This document shows, in pieces, positions 1 through 10,756 of a stretch of DNA of 64,000 bases. Position numbers and translations under genes: made by a program. The stretch spans positions 1,681,552-1,745,551 of the forward strand of contig BCHH01000005.1 in NCBI GenBank assembly GCA_001599595.1, in the 5' to 3' direction. Under the pieces are notes generated by a model that was given only the letters and a program-made list of their open reading frames with translations, was not told the DNA's origin and did not search any database. The number at the start of each line of letters is the position of its first letter. Position 1 is the first letter of the stretch. The DNA comes from Beverwykella pulmonaria. Taxonomy: Eukaryota; Ascomycota; Dothideomycetes; Pleosporales; Melanommataceae.

Positions 1-1407
1 CGTAGAATACTGGAAGTACAAGTAATCTTGGAGTTCTTGAATTTCCTCGATCGTGACAGCTTTGTGGATCAAGTCCTCCACAACGGTGTCTTGAAGATTT
101 GCAGCGACCGACTTTACATTGTCGTAGTTCTTCTGCAAAGCATCTCGCTTCTCGGTAAAGGCTCGGAACTTCAGGTCCAGGTCGAAGACTTCCCAGAGCT
201 CGCTCTGATTGAGAAGGCGCTCTGGCCGCGCGTCCATGGGCATGCCGTTATCTGGATCATCCTGCAAATCGGAAGGAGCGTGAATCAGATAATCTTTCCT
301 ATGATTGAAAATGAAGGGAACCTCATAATCTTCGACGTTCAGAAACTCGAGGACCTTTCTGACAGCCTTTCGAAATGGTCTCTCGAAGTATGCCGGCAAG
401 GGCTTCTTGGGCCAGATTAGCTTTGTGATCCAGATAGCCTCCTCGTGAAGTCGGGTCTCCATCTCCTCAGGTGTCAAGTCGAGTTGCTGGAAGGGCATCC
501 GCGCTAACTGGACGCGTTCGGGGATATCGACCTCGCGGATGATGTTGTCCTCATCCGTGAGCAGGCGATCGGCAAGCTGTGCAGGCTCGAAAACGTCCTT
601 GAGCTCAAGCTCCTTCTCCTCGCCGACTGCGTCATCTGCATCCTGCAGTTCAAGGGCCCAATTATAGTCGGTGCCGTCGCCGAATGCGGCCCTGTAATCT
701 TCCTCGGCACCTTCGTCCAGGCCGGCAGCCTGCAGCCCACTTGTGATGATTGATATTCCTGGTTGTCCGACCTCGCGGTCATCCTCGATGTCGTCTTCGA
801 ACTGGTCTTCTTCGATGAAGTCGGCGAACTCGTTGTCGAACTGTGCCCCAGGGCGGCGTCGCTCGTCGTCGCCATCATCGATGATGTCGTCGTCGTCAGA
901 GAAGATGTCGGCGACCCCGCGGGTTTTGGTCACGCGTTCTTTGTGGCCTCGCTTCAGGCGCTTGTACTTGGACTGGAACGCGTGTCAGCCTGCGAGCCAG
1001 AGGTTGCTCAGAGCTCTCCTACCTGTGTCGCCTCTCGAGGCTCGATATCTACCCCGATAAGATCCAGGTCCTCGTCATCGAGGGCCTCCTCGACCTCGCG
1101 GTTCTTGCGCTTCTTCTTCTTTTTGCGCGTGCTGCGGTCCTCCACTTCTTCCTCCTCTTCGTCGTCATCATCCTGGATGAAGCCGTCGCCTTCCTACATG
1201 CTGGTCAGCAGGCGCAGAGATGCCGCGAAGACGGCAGTTACTCACTGCTTTTAACAATTCTTCATCGTCCTCTTCCTCCTCCTCGCTCGAATCCTCGATG
1301 CCGTTTGCGCCATTAAGCTTCTTGGGGCGGACGTCGTCCTCCTCATCGAAATCTTCGTCGTCCTCGTCGCTGCCTACATCGGCGTGATTGTCAATGAGGG
1401 CCTGCAT
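1..1407 (-). CDS. SPT6: Transcription elongation factor Spt6, N-terminal part (cut by window edge)
   Basis: Histone chaperone and elongation factor that travels with RNA polymerase II in the nucleus. The visible 435 codons begin with ATG at 1407 and run in three exons (1407-1246, 1193-1023, 972-1), with introns 1194-1245 and 973-1022 that have GTGAG/GTAGG donors. The start opens a long acidic region with Asp/Glu runs (DEDDEDFDEEDD, SSEEEEEDDEE) and a basic KKKKKRK patch, which is the typical disordered N-terminus of Spt6. It is followed by conserved core sequence (IPERVQLARMPFQ, then the GMPMDARPERLLNQSELWEVFDLD region scattered around 160-240). The YqgF, S1 and tandem SH2 parts lie beyond position 1. 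The frame is open to the window edge. The divergent neighbour is a MAP kinase kinase. Family call is firm; the exact first intron boundaries are by eye. Confidence 0.93.
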
Positions 1408-2482
1408 TGTATGTCGCAAGAACAAAGAATACCGCGGAGGTCGTCGACGAGGGTTGCTGAGCGCACTGAGGAGAGGATTCCTGGAGCGGCAGGATTGGCG
1501 GCGCGGGAGAACTCTGTGACTGAGAGCCAAAGGAGGTGGAGAAGGAGAGCGCAGAGGAGGCAGATGGGAGTGTTTAAAGGTCCAAGTTCAAGGCCGGGCT
1601 CAAATTCGGTGCACGTGAGCGCTAGTCCATAAAAGGAACAACTCACCAGCCACAGGCAAGCCACGCCTAGGCTTCTTTCACCCCCGGACCTGAACTTCGA
1701 AGCTCCGTCCCGACAATGATGGTCCAAAATAGGCCCCCATGCCTCGCCGCCAACGCAGTGAATAGGGAATGCATGCTGGCGTGTCGGGCTGCTGTGCGCT
1801 ATCTCTCGCCGCACTCTTGTAGGCCCTGGGCTGGGCGGGAGCAGCCGTTCAGCGCTGGCGCTAGACGCCAAGGCGAAGCAGAGCACCACTGGCCTGGCCA
1901 AACTGAAACCCTCCTGACGAGTGGTCTTCAATCAGCTATCTACATAATACCAGCGGCGCCCACGTCTTTCATAGCTTGTGTCTGTCCTCTTGCACGACAA
2001 CCTCCCTCCGTGAGCGTCTGTCCCTCCCTCTTTGTGCTCGCGCCTGCATCCTGCAAGCCAGCTCCCCACCAACCGCACCCCCGCTACCACTCAACTTCAC
2101 GACTCCCTCCGCAGGACTTGCATCCCACCACCGCCCCGAGACAGTCCTCCGCTTGCTATATTGGTCGTCTCCTGATCGGGCACCATCACTTCCGCTGCCT
2201 TACTGGTCTACTCCAGCAACCGGCCCGAAAGCGTTAATCCAATAGACGCTGTGGCCTCCTTTCACGATTGTTGCCGTGATTGGCGAGACATTCTTGTCGC
2301 AACTTCGGGCGGCAAACTCGAAACAGAAAGCAAACCTACCTCGCATTCTCTAGTCGACCTACGCTGCGACAAGTCCGACATCTTTGAACCTTCCCACAGA
2401 TCATTTTTCTGTCCACTTGCTGTCACCGCTGCCCCTACCTCTCCCGCAGTCACACCACCGCGGCGGCAGCCCCCCCACTACC
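1408..2482. other. Divergent intergenic region between SPT6 and the MAPKK gene
   Basis: About 1.1 kb holding the promoters of two genes that read away from each other. Pyrimidine-rich stretches (C/T runs around 1985-2110 and 2440-2480) precede the MAPKK start, as is common in fungal 5' UTRs. Open frames here start only at non-ATG codons or are antisense to each other, so no gene is called. Confidence 0.6.
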
Positions 2483-4046
2483 ATGGCCGACTCCTCCTTT
2501 AAGACGAGGACGATGAAGAGGAAGAATGTCAAAGGCCTCGCGCTCAGCGCGCCCCCTCCCAAACCGGCACCCTCGGCCGGCGACGCGCAAATCCCCGGAG
2601 CCCTTGGAAACGGTGAGGGGCGTGCAGACACACTCGAGATCGGCGTGGAGTTTCGGTTGGATCTGAAAGCAGAAGATTTGATAGTCCTCCGAGAGCTTGG
2701 CGCTGGAAACGGAGGAACTGTGAGCAAGGTGCAACATGCGGCTACCAAGGTTATAATGGCGAGAAAGGTGAGTGGCGGACAAGCAGTGGCGTAGGAACGG
2801 TGACAGCGGGGATAGGACTGACCCCTGGGCAGATTATACACGTCGAAGCTAAGAACGAGGTGCGGAAACGCATTGTGAGGGAGCTGCGGATTATGCATGA
2901 CTGCAACTGCGACCAGATCGTAGCTTTTTACGGTGCCTTCCAGAACGACACGGGCGATGTTATCATGTGCATGGAGTATATGGACGTGGGGTAAGTTCAA
3001 GCCTCCACCATTCCTTCTGAATACTGTAAATACTGATACGAATACCACAGATCTCTCGACTGGGTGTCGAGAACTTTCGGACCCGTCCGCGTCGACGTCC
3101 TAGGGAAAATCGCCGAGTCCGTCCTTGGTGGACTATCCTACCTCTACTCCGCTCACCGAATTATGCACCGAGATCTCAAACCCTCGAATATCTTGGTCAA
3201 CTCCAAGGGCAACATAAAGCTGTGCGATTTTGGCGTATCCAGCGAGCTGGAGGGTTCAATAGCGGAGACATTTGTTGGAACGGGAACCTACATGGCGCCG
3301 GAGCGAATACAGGGGTCTCCATACACTGTGAAGTCAGACGTCTGGAGCGTGGGCCTCACGCTCATGGAGCTAGCAATCGGCAAGTTCCCCTTTGGTGGCA
3401 GCGGTGATGAGGACGAGCCAGGAGGTCCTCAGGGTATTCTTGATCTGCTCCAGCAAATCGTCTTGGAGCCGGCACCGAAGTTGCCCAAGAGCGATGCATT
3501 CCCTTCCATCCTGGAGGATTGCATCGCCAAATGCTTGTTGAAGGATCCGGCGGAACGACCAACGCCAAAGGAGCTTTACGTAAGTATCAATCTACAATTT
3601 TTTCCTGCAGTGATACTAACGGAGCCCAGGACCACGACGCGTTTCTGCAAGCTGCAAAACGTACCCCAGTCGATCTCGAAGCCTGGGCTGTCAGTATGAT
3701 AGAACACAACAAGCGCAAATCACACCTAGCTCCCATCGCTCCCGCCTCGTCCACCGTCCGCGAGAAGCTGCGTGAACGATCACCGCCCTCCAAAACGCCA
3801 ACAACAAATGAACCAAGAAGCGACTCCAGGAACGAGGCTAGAAATGATCCCAGATATGCGGATGCGAATGGAGTTGGCGCTCCTCCGCCTCGGCCAGGAT
3901 ATCCTGCGCGGACATCGAGTGCATCAAGCGGACAAAACATCATGGCTCTCCCCATCAGACCCGCGCCTCCTCCAGCCAGCAGTGCACCCAATGGGGGATT
4001 ACCGCCGGCGCCCAGAAGGTGGAACGGCGAAGTGCGGGATCAATGA
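2483..4046 (+). CDS. STE7: MAP kinase kinase of the Ste7 type (pheromone/invasive-growth module)
   Basis: Dual-specificity kinase predicted to phosphorylate the Fus3/Kss1-type MAP kinase in the cytoplasm. Four exons (2483-2767, 2833-2990, 3051-3579, 3630-4046) give 462 aa; the ATG sits in a good context (ACCATGGC). Near the N-terminus, [11 protein letters not shown] is a basic-hydrophobic MAPK docking (D) site as in Mst7/Fuz7. The kinase domain has glycine loop [12 protein letters not shown], lysine in [14 protein letters not shown] (Asp about 189), DFG about 207-209, and activation loop SIAETFVGT with the two phosphosites about Ser217 and Thr221, then YMAPERIQG. After about residue 365 the tail is Pro/Ser rich and low in conservation, as in fungal Ste7 homologues. 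Introns have textbook signals (the third contains TACTAAC). The residue pattern S-I-A-E-T favours Ste7 over Pbs2 or Mkk1/2 types. Confidence 0.93.
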
Positions 4047-4717
4047 GAAAACGATGATTTTGGTTGTACGGATTGGCATCTCCCACAATTTGTTGCGCGC
4101 GCGCGCGTAGTTGGGCGACTGGGCGATTAGGCCGTCTTGTACATGGGACTCTTTGTCAAAATGAATGGAATATGCTAGACGTTTCGGATTGTTTGGAGCC
4201 TGGTTTTCTATTATTAACAAACTACGAGCGAGCCCCGCCCAGCATTGCACCTGCATGCTTGGGAGAGGGCCCGTTGCCTTTGATGTCTGCGTTGCATTAT
4301 TGAGGATGGGCGGTTTGGTGTATTGCATATGAATTCAAAGGTCGTTAGGAGCAACTATTCCAAGGTCACTACGTTACATCATGCATGTGTTCACCTCGCT
4401 TCTTGAGCAAGCCGTCCCGCCTTCCAGAAAACTTCGCTACCTTCCACCACAGGCCAAGCGCCACTCTGCACCTGCATGTACTGTAACCATCTACTCGCCC
4501 AATGCACCCCACAAATTCACATGGAGAATCACACGCGACGCGATCCTCGAGATTGCGCAGTGCACTAACGATAGTGCTTTAAGGCAGTGACCTTGAAATA
4601 AAGTGCCCACACGAGTCGAAACTTTCCTGTAGATTGCTTTTTGTTGTGTATTCTCTACATTTCTTGTTCCGAATACATTGCCAGTTGCGTGGTCGACTTT
4701 TGGGTTGGAAAGTTTCG
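4047..4717. other. Intergenic, MAPKK 3' end to alpha-amylase promoter
   Basis: Contains the MAPKK 3' UTR, including a GCGCGCGCGCG dinucleotide run at about 4096-4108, and the amylase 5' side. Short open frames in both strands lack family resemblance. I see no RNA gene. Confidence 0.5.
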
Positions 4718-6486
4718 ATGAAGTTTAGAAATTTAGTACGCACCGTTGTGGCGTGTGTCGTGGCTGGTGTCATTGAGGCTGCGACGTTAGAGCAGTGGAG
4801 ATCAAGGTCGATATACCAACTCCTTACTGATCGGTATGAAGAATTTTTGATGTCAATAGATTATTGCTTGCTAACGCCTACAGCTTCGCTCGCACCGATG
4901 GTAGCACCACAGCAACGTGCAACACCAGCGATGGCAACTATTGCGGCGGAACTTGGAGAGGAATCATCAACAAGTTAGATTATATCCAGGATATGGGGTT
5001 TACGGCAGTAAATCTTTTCATGAGCAAGGAGGGTTTGGAAGATGGTAAGGCTGACAGCTTAGACAGATATGGATAAGCCCGGTTACGTATAATATTCCTG
5101 AGCGGACGGCGTACGGCTATGCATATCATGGGTACTGGCAACAAGACTTGTACAGATTGAACGATCATTTCGGTACAGCCGATGATCTAAAAGCTTTGAG
5201 TCAGGCGTTGCATGATAGAGGCATGGTATACTTTCTCCCTTTCTGATCCCCTTCTGCTATGTCCAGTTCCGCTCAACTCCTCCAATCACAAATCTCAGCT
5301 AATATTTCGATTCAGTATCTCATGGTCGACGTTGTCACCAACCACAACGGCTGGAATGGATCTTCCGACACCGTCGACTACTCCCGCTTCAACCCCTTCA
5401 ACGACGCAAAATACTACCATTCCTACTGTCCCGTTAGCGACTACAATAACCAAACAATGGTCGAGGACTGCTGGATAGGAGATCCAAAGGTTGAGCTCCC
5501 GGATCTGAAAACTGAAAATCAGGCAGTAATTGATGGGTATAACTACTGGATCCATGAACTTGTGTCGAATTATTCCAGTAAGTTCGATCGACTAATGAAC
5601 TGAATCATCCAGCATCATTCAGTCAGAGTAACGTTAATACTTGACAGTCGACGGTCTCCGCCTTGATACCGCCAAACATGTCGACAAATCCTTCTGGTCC
5701 AGCTTCAACTCTGCCGCCGGCGTATTCTGCACCGGCGAAGTCTTCTCCAGAAACGCCACCTTCACATGTGCGTACCAAAACAACCTTGACAGCATCCTCA
5801 ACCTCCCTCTTTATTACCCCATAGTCGCCTTCTTAAACTCGACCTCTGGAACCACTGCCTCCTTACTCACTGCTATCACTGACCTGAGAGCATCTTGCAA
5901 AGATGTGTCCGTCCTCTGTACTTTTTCAGAAAACCATGATTTACCTCGCTTCGCATCCCAAACGCAGGACATGGCGCTCGCGAAGAATGTTCTTGCATTG
6001 ACAGTGCTGTGGGATGGGATTCCGATCGTGTATGCAGGTCAAGAACAACATTACGCCGGCTACGGGGACCCAGGGAACAGAGAAGCAACTTGGCTGGCTG
6101 GCTACTCGAGAGAAAGTGATTTATATAAAACACTGGCTGCTGTGAACGAGGTCCGTAATCGGGCGCTGGCGATCGATGGAAATTATGCGACATACGGAGT
6201 CAACGTGATCTTTAGTACGACGAATACGCTTGCGATTAGGAAGGGCTTCGATGGAAACCAGGTCATCTCTGTCTTCACAAACACCGGCACCGGATCATCT
6301 TCATATACTCTGAATCTTGCTAATACAGGGTGGGCGTCTGGAACTCCTGTGGTGGAGATTCTGAGTTGTGCATCGCTCACTGTCGCCTCGGATGGCACGC
6401 TCCCGGTCCCGATGGAAGGAGGATTGCCAAGGATATACTTTGCAAGTGAGGCTGCGAGTGGGAGTGGGATTTGCACGGGACAGTGA
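4718..6486 (+). CDS. Secreted alpha-amylase, glycoside hydrolase family 13 (fungal GH13_1)
   Basis: Extracellular endo-hydrolase of alpha-1,4 bonds in starch. Five exons (4718-4833, 4884-5007, 5067-5225, 5316-5577, 5648-6486) encode 499 aa, the same length as the Aspergillus oryzae Taka-amylase precursor. ATG 4718 was chosen over an upstream in-frame ATG at 4634 because it begins directly with a signal peptide ([17 protein letters not shown]...EA) followed by [20 protein letters not shown]. The four GH13 motifs are present: [19 protein letters not shown] and FSENHD. The catalytic triad falls at Asp227, Glu251 and Asp318, equivalent to Taka-amylase D206/E230/D297 plus a 21-residue signal. The calcium and sugar-binding surroundings ([29 protein letters not shown]-like [10 protein letters not shown]) are kept. 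There is no C-terminal starch-binding domain. Boundaries all have GT-AG sites. Confidence 0.95.
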
Positions 6487-6986
6487 GCGGGACACAGGGT
6501 GCTGCGACTACAAATGAGAAGAAGAATGCGGGGATCGTGGATCGTGAAGGGGAGTGTTAGGAGGGGGGGGGAGGAGAGAGAGGACGGTTTCTGTGGCGGG
6601 TGACGATGCTGTTACTACGGGACGATGGAGTAGGGTTGTAGAAGGGTAGAGCGTGGGGCAAATTCTGTGATTTGGATGAGGGAGTGGGATGGTTGAAGAA
6701 GCGGACAGAGGGTCACTATATTCCTTCTCCTTGTGCTTCTTCTAGCTTGTCTTCTCAAAGTCTTTTCTCAGTACTGTTGATCTGCCTCTAGTACGTAAAT
6801 GCTTATCGTCATTGGATAGTTCTTCTGGTGGATGCAATGGGAGAGAAGCACTGTTTATTGATGTGTAACCTACACAAGACATACCAAACGCACGCACATA
6901 GAATTCAGTAACAGCCAATAATTTGTTAGTCCAAGTCAACAAAAAATGGTACAGCTTATCACCCACGAAGAGGACCAGCTCCTGAG
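6487..6986. other. Intergenic, downstream of alpha-amylase
   Basis: Starts with a G-rich low-complexity tract (a G8 run and GGAGAGAGAGGA around 6561-6584) immediately after the amylase stop. No supported gene until the ATG at 6987. A small ATG frame at 6946 reads 14 codons (MVQLITHEEDQLLR) and stops just where the next gene begins; it could be a short upstream ORF or the remains of a longer N-terminus. Confidence 0.4.
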
Positions 6987-7672
6987 ATGATGTACAAGAG
7001 GAAGTTGCGTGACGTTCCTACACCGTTCCTGCCAGATGTCACTGTTCATGAGTACGTGTTTGCTTTCCCACAGATACTGTGAACGTTCCATGAAACTAAC
7101 CATCCACAGCAGACTGCGCAACACCATCCGCGAGAACTACCCATATCAACCGTGAGTCCCATCTCCCCTTTTAACACTGCACCACCAACTAAGCGCCCCC
7201 CNNNNNNNNNNNNNNNNNNNNNNNNNNNNNNNNNNNNNNNNNNNNNNNNNNNNNNNNNNNNNNNNNNNNNNNNNNNNNNNNNNNNNNNNNNNNNNNNNNN
7301 NCCCAACCCCACCACGGTTCCGACACGGTTAGCAAAGGCGCTGCGCTCGCGAACCTCCTCAAGTACCACGGCGAAATAAAAAAGCTCGTCGTCGCCAAAA
7401 CGAGACTTTACGACAGGCGTTTGCATACTATCATAGGTGTTTTCTGCCGGCACTTTAGCCCCAGTCTCAGCCTCTTAGCCTACCACCGCCGAACTCGAGT
7501 CAAAATCCTCTACTACGTCGCCGCAGAAGCAAAGGCTGGTGAGCTCTCGGGCGCGACGCTAAAGAAGTACTACGTCGATGCCGTCAAGGAGACAGAAGAA
7601 CACTACAAGGTGGACGGGAAGCCGACGCACCACCGCGAGCTCTTCGTTGCCATTTCTGCGCGCGAAAAGTGA
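6987..7672 (+). CDS. Unrecognised gene interrupted by an assembly gap
   Basis: I do not recognise the family. The first exon (6987-7051, MMYKRKLRDVPTPFLPD...) is followed by a good intron (7052-7109: GTACGT donor, AACTAAC branch, CCACAG acceptor), then RLRNTIRENYPYQ and a GTGAGT donor at 7152. The 100-N gap then hides the middle. After the gap the frame reads GSDTVSKGAALANLLKYHGE..., and a likely intron 7435-7481 joins LHTII to AYHRRTRVKILYYVAA. It ends at TGA 7670-7672. The same frame stays coding-like for 30 more codons (GIWEFRKDDTVVV...) to TAA 7763-7765, so the TGA could be a disabling mutation or the true stop. The protein is Lys/Glu rich and has no signal peptide or membrane segment in the visible parts. 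Only partial gene structure can be trusted. Confidence 0.45.
7202..7301. other. Assembly gap of exactly 100 N
   Basis: A run of 100 N, the conventional size for a scaffold gap of unknown length. It is flanked on both sides by C-rich sequence (GCGCCCCCC before, CCCAACCCCACC after), which may be a low-complexity intron that broke the assembly. Confidence 0.98.
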
Positions 7673-8421
7673 GGGATTTGGGAATTTAGAAAAGATGATA
7701 CAGTGGTTGTGGAGAAGAGGGCGGTACAGCTAGCGGAAGGCTTGAAGGTTAAGGCCAAGGAGTAACGAAGGCTCAGAAGGATGAAAATATTGTGGAGATC
7801 AACCATCTAATGGCTATGAACAAGTTGGTCGGGGTAGATGTGAAGGAGTACACCGAAAGGCTAAAGTGCCAATCTTGTGGTGTATATTTTAGCAGCCCCG
7901 ATTATGTGACATGAATTTATCAGATGGAGGGGCATGGATAGTCTGTGAACAGTGTGCATGATACTTACCATTAGAAGGACATCACGTTCTTATCAGGGTA
8001 CTCTAGTCTAAGTAAGAAACTACGATATTAAGAGAAGTATACAAAATCCGAATAAAAGAGACAACCGTACATCTGAGCTATTCTTCCACGGCTTAGAAGT
8101 GTTCTAGTAACGTTGCCTAATGCAATAGTTAACGTTCACTTTACCATTGTCGCTGGTGTGTGGACCTTTCCCAGGATCCCCGTAGTACGGAGAAATTCTG
8201 TTCCGCGCGGCAATCACGACTTCTAGGCACATCTCTGATAAATTAATTTGTATTATAATCTACCAGGCTGCGAAGAGGAGGTCAACCCGGAAAGACCACA
8301 CGGCAATGACGCTACAGTCATGCCCTAGGTATATGAACCCAGTGGCCATTTGCCTCAGCTCTCTCCCTCAAACGCTCGGTCTCTTCTTATTCACCTATTC
8401 TTGCAAGGAGAAAACGTTACG
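7673..8421. other. Intergenic, upstream of the GH62 gene
   Basis: After the possible read-through to 7765, about 650 bp with no supported gene. AT-rich in the middle (7890-8120). Serves as promoter of the GH62 gene; a TATATGAACC-like motif near 8330-8339 is a possible TATA element. Nothing else seen. Confidence 0.4.
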
Positions 8422-9414
8422 ATGAGACTTATCAAGCCTAATGTTAGCCTGCTGTCGGCCAGCATCGTGTTGCTAACGTCGGCTGCGGTTGTCATCGCGC
8501 AGGCCACATGCGATCTTCCATCGACGTACCGCTGGACATCGACCGGCGCGCTGGCGAATCCGAAGTCGGGATGGGCGTCGCTCAAGGACTTCACCACGGT
8601 CAATTACAACGGGAAGCAGCTAGTGTATGCGACCACCCACGACACAGGATCGACCTGGGGCTCGATGAACTTTGGCGTCTTCACCAACTGGTCTGACATG
8701 GCCTCGGCGAGCCAGAACAAGATGAATTCAGCCGTTGTTGCGCCCACACTCTTCTACTTTGCTCCGAAGAGCATCTGGGTGATCGCTTATCAATGGGGTC
8801 CGACCGCATTCTCCTACCGGACGTCACAAGATCCCACCAATGCGAATGGGTGGTCATCGGTGCAACCGCTCTTCTCCGGAAGCATCTCTGGCTCTAGCAC
8901 CGGCCCTATTGACCAGACAGTCATCGGTGACAGCACGAACATGTACCTGTTCTTTGCAGGAGACAACGGCAAGATCTACCGGGCCAGTATGCCTATCGGA
9001 AATTTCCCTGGCAGTTTTGGCACATCATCGACGGTGGTCCTAAGCGACTCGACCAACAACCTGTTCGAGGCAGTTCAGGTCTACACGGTCCAGGGCCAGA
9101 ACAAATACCTCATGATCGTCGAGTCGATTGGAGCAAACGGGCGGTACTTCCGCTCATTCACAGCCACCAGTCTGGGCGGTTCGTGGACACCACAGGCCAC
9201 AAGTGAGAGCAACCCCTTCGCGGGCAAGGCCAACAGTGGTGCTACCTGGACCAACGACATTAGCCATGGCGATCTGGTTCGCAGCAACCCCGACCAGACA
9301 ATGACGGTTGATCCGTGCAACCTGCAGTTGCTCTACCAGGGACGAGCTCCCAGCTCGGGTGGCGACTACGGGCTCCTGCCTTACCGGCCCGGTCTGCTGA
9401 CACTGCAGCGCTAG
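8422..9414 (+). CDS. Secreted alpha-L-arabinofuranosidase, glycoside hydrolase family 62
   Basis: Removes arabinose side chains from arabinoxylan outside the cell. Single exon, 330 aa. ATG 8422 was chosen because the frame upstream has only a TTG, and the ATG leads into a signal peptide ([28 protein letters not shown], likely cut before TCDLPS). The mature part carries the GH62 five-bladed propeller signature: [14 protein letters not shown], then [12 protein letters not shown] (the Asp is the expected base), [66 protein letters not shown] (the Glu is the expected acid) and [15 protein letters not shown], ending [12 protein letters not shown]. There is no carbohydrate-binding module. Neighbouring the alpha-amylase, it suggests a plant-polysaccharide-degrading lifestyle. 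Family call firm; exact catalytic assignment is from family knowledge. Confidence 0.94.
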   Translation: MRLIKPNVSLLSASIVLLTSAAVVIAQATCDLPSTYRWTSTGALANPKSGWASLKDFTTVNYNGKQLVYATTHDTGSTWGSMNFGVFTNWSDMASASQNKMNSAVVAPTLFYFAPKSIWVIAYQWGPTAFSYRTSQDPTNANGWSSVQPLFSGSISGSSTGPIDQTVIGDSTNMYLFFAGDNGKIYRASMPIGNFPGSFGTSSTVVLSDSTNNLFEAVQVYTVQGQNKYLMIVESIGANGRYFRSFTATSLGGSWTPQATSESNPFAGKANSGATWTNDISHGDLVRSNPDQTMTVDPCNLQLLYQGRAPSSGGDYGLLPYRPGLLTLQR

Positions 9415-9867
9415 AACGTGACGCAGATCCTCGCGTTCGCAAGTCACATCGAATACCGAAGGGTGGTAAACGCGACATTGGACACGATTAAATTCGGTAT
9501 GAGCTGGAGCGGCGGGCCTGCAGGAGCAGAGAGCTCGATAGCCGAGGGTTGCAGATGGTGAAACACAGAACATCTCTAGAACATGTTACCTTTATATTAG
9601 AAATGAGAGGGTAAATAGCAAGAAGCACAGAAGTGACAAGCTCGTCAAGTGCCGTGTGTTCCCACGTTCCAAACGAGCGAAAGTACTAAGACCTTGGCGC
9701 TGCATGGGAAGTGCCAAACCAAACTAGTGTCGCTACATGGTCTTGGCCGCAGCAGGGTGTGACTACGAATGGGCTAGAAAGGCATATATTGATTGTTCGG
9801 TTCTATTTAGGGTTAGCCTCGTCTTGAGCGACGTAGAGTGATATCTAGGTTATAAACCTGTAACGTA
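9415..9867. other. Intergenic, GH62 3' flank up to the transposon relic
   Basis: No gene seen. The last bases include the TA (9866-9867) that flanks the transposon relic. Confidence 0.4.
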
Positions 9868-9888
9868 CTTCACAAGCGAGGTGTCCAC
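9864..9888 (+). repeat. Left inverted repeat of the pogo-like relic
   Basis: 25 bp that are a perfect reverse complement of 10732-10756; the core reads CTTCACAAGCGAGGTGTCCA. Four bases of it (CGTA) lie outside the element and include the flanking TA. A 17-bp unit (9872-9888) is repeated directly at 9889-9905 with one mismatch. Confidence 0.93.
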
Positions 9889-10752
9889 ACAAGCGGGGTG
9901 TCCACCCCACCAACTCTCACCACCTTCGCAACAACGTAATTCAACAACGCATTGGAATATTATTAATATAACTGCTAGTTACAATTGAGTAGTGTCTATA
10001 GTATCCTTCTTGCATATACGTGAGTTGTGCTTAGGCTCTCGGCAGCGGCTACAGCGAGTTACAGCTCGTTGACCAACACCTAATTGCTCTGCATCATGAC
10101 ACCTTTTGTGCTCTAGTTACTACTTAGCGTTATTTTAAGCAACTATTTCTGCTCCCTTTCCTACTGTTCAATTCCCTTGCTTCTAGATCTGCTTCGTTTT
10201 ACGCTCCCCACACTCTGTAGCAAGCTTATTAGCGGCTTAAAGAGCAGAGGCCTAATCGTGCAATAAGACTATTGAATGCGCTATCATCTTTGTACCCTAC
10301 TCACAATCGCCTGGCTATACTCCCTCAGGCTAACCGCATCTCTCTGTGCTAGTAACAACCACCTAAGTATCCTCGTCCAAGATCCTATATGTTACCTTTG
10401 TACGCTGTACCCGCTCAAACTAGCCACCAATAATTATAGAATCCTTGCATAGAGCTCTCTGCTTATTGTACAGTCGTGTGAAACAGGTAGTCAGGCTATC
10501 TGTACGCTTAACAAAGTTAGATGGCTAGTTCTTGCCAACCTTCCCAGCATTGCGTACAGAGAGTAGCTTATTAGCTATATGTCGCACAGCGTTAAGGGTA
10601 GGCGGAAATCCTCGTGAAGCCAAGTCTAGTATATGCCTGACAATCGCCTCCTCTTCTAGCTTGGTGAGCTTCTCTTTAAATTAGGTTCACAATCGGATCG
10701 TGTAGCAATACCGGCGCGTCGTTTGCGGAGGGTGGACACCTCGCTTGTGAAG
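9868..10752 (-). mobile_element. Decayed, internally deleted pogo/Fot1-like DNA transposon
   Basis: An 885-bp element bounded by inverted repeats and by TA on both sides (9866-9867 and 10753-10754), the target duplication of the Tc1/mariner-pogo superfamily. The inner strand reads leftward. From about 10675 to 10370 it gives a transposase N-terminal region: KLTKLEEEAIVRHILDLASR, GFPPTLNAVRHIANKLLS, VGKN*PSNFVKR and RLYNKQRAL, matching the Tc5/CENP-B-type helix-turn-helix part of fungal pogo transposases. The conserved Trp codons before PSNF (10525-10527) and in GG*FERV have become TAG. These G-to-A changes fit repeat-induced point mutation. The DDE catalytic part is missing: the frame after ILDEDT jumps to a degraded C-terminal, Lys/Arg-rich tail. 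It is therefore a non-autonomous relic, MITE-like in size. Family assignment rests on recalled transposase motifs. Confidence 0.82.
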
Positions 10753-10756
10753 TACG
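10732..10756 (-). repeat. Right inverted repeat of the pogo-like relic
   Basis: Perfect 25-bp inverted match to 9864-9888. Unlike the left end, the 17-bp unit is present only once here. Confidence 0.93.
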
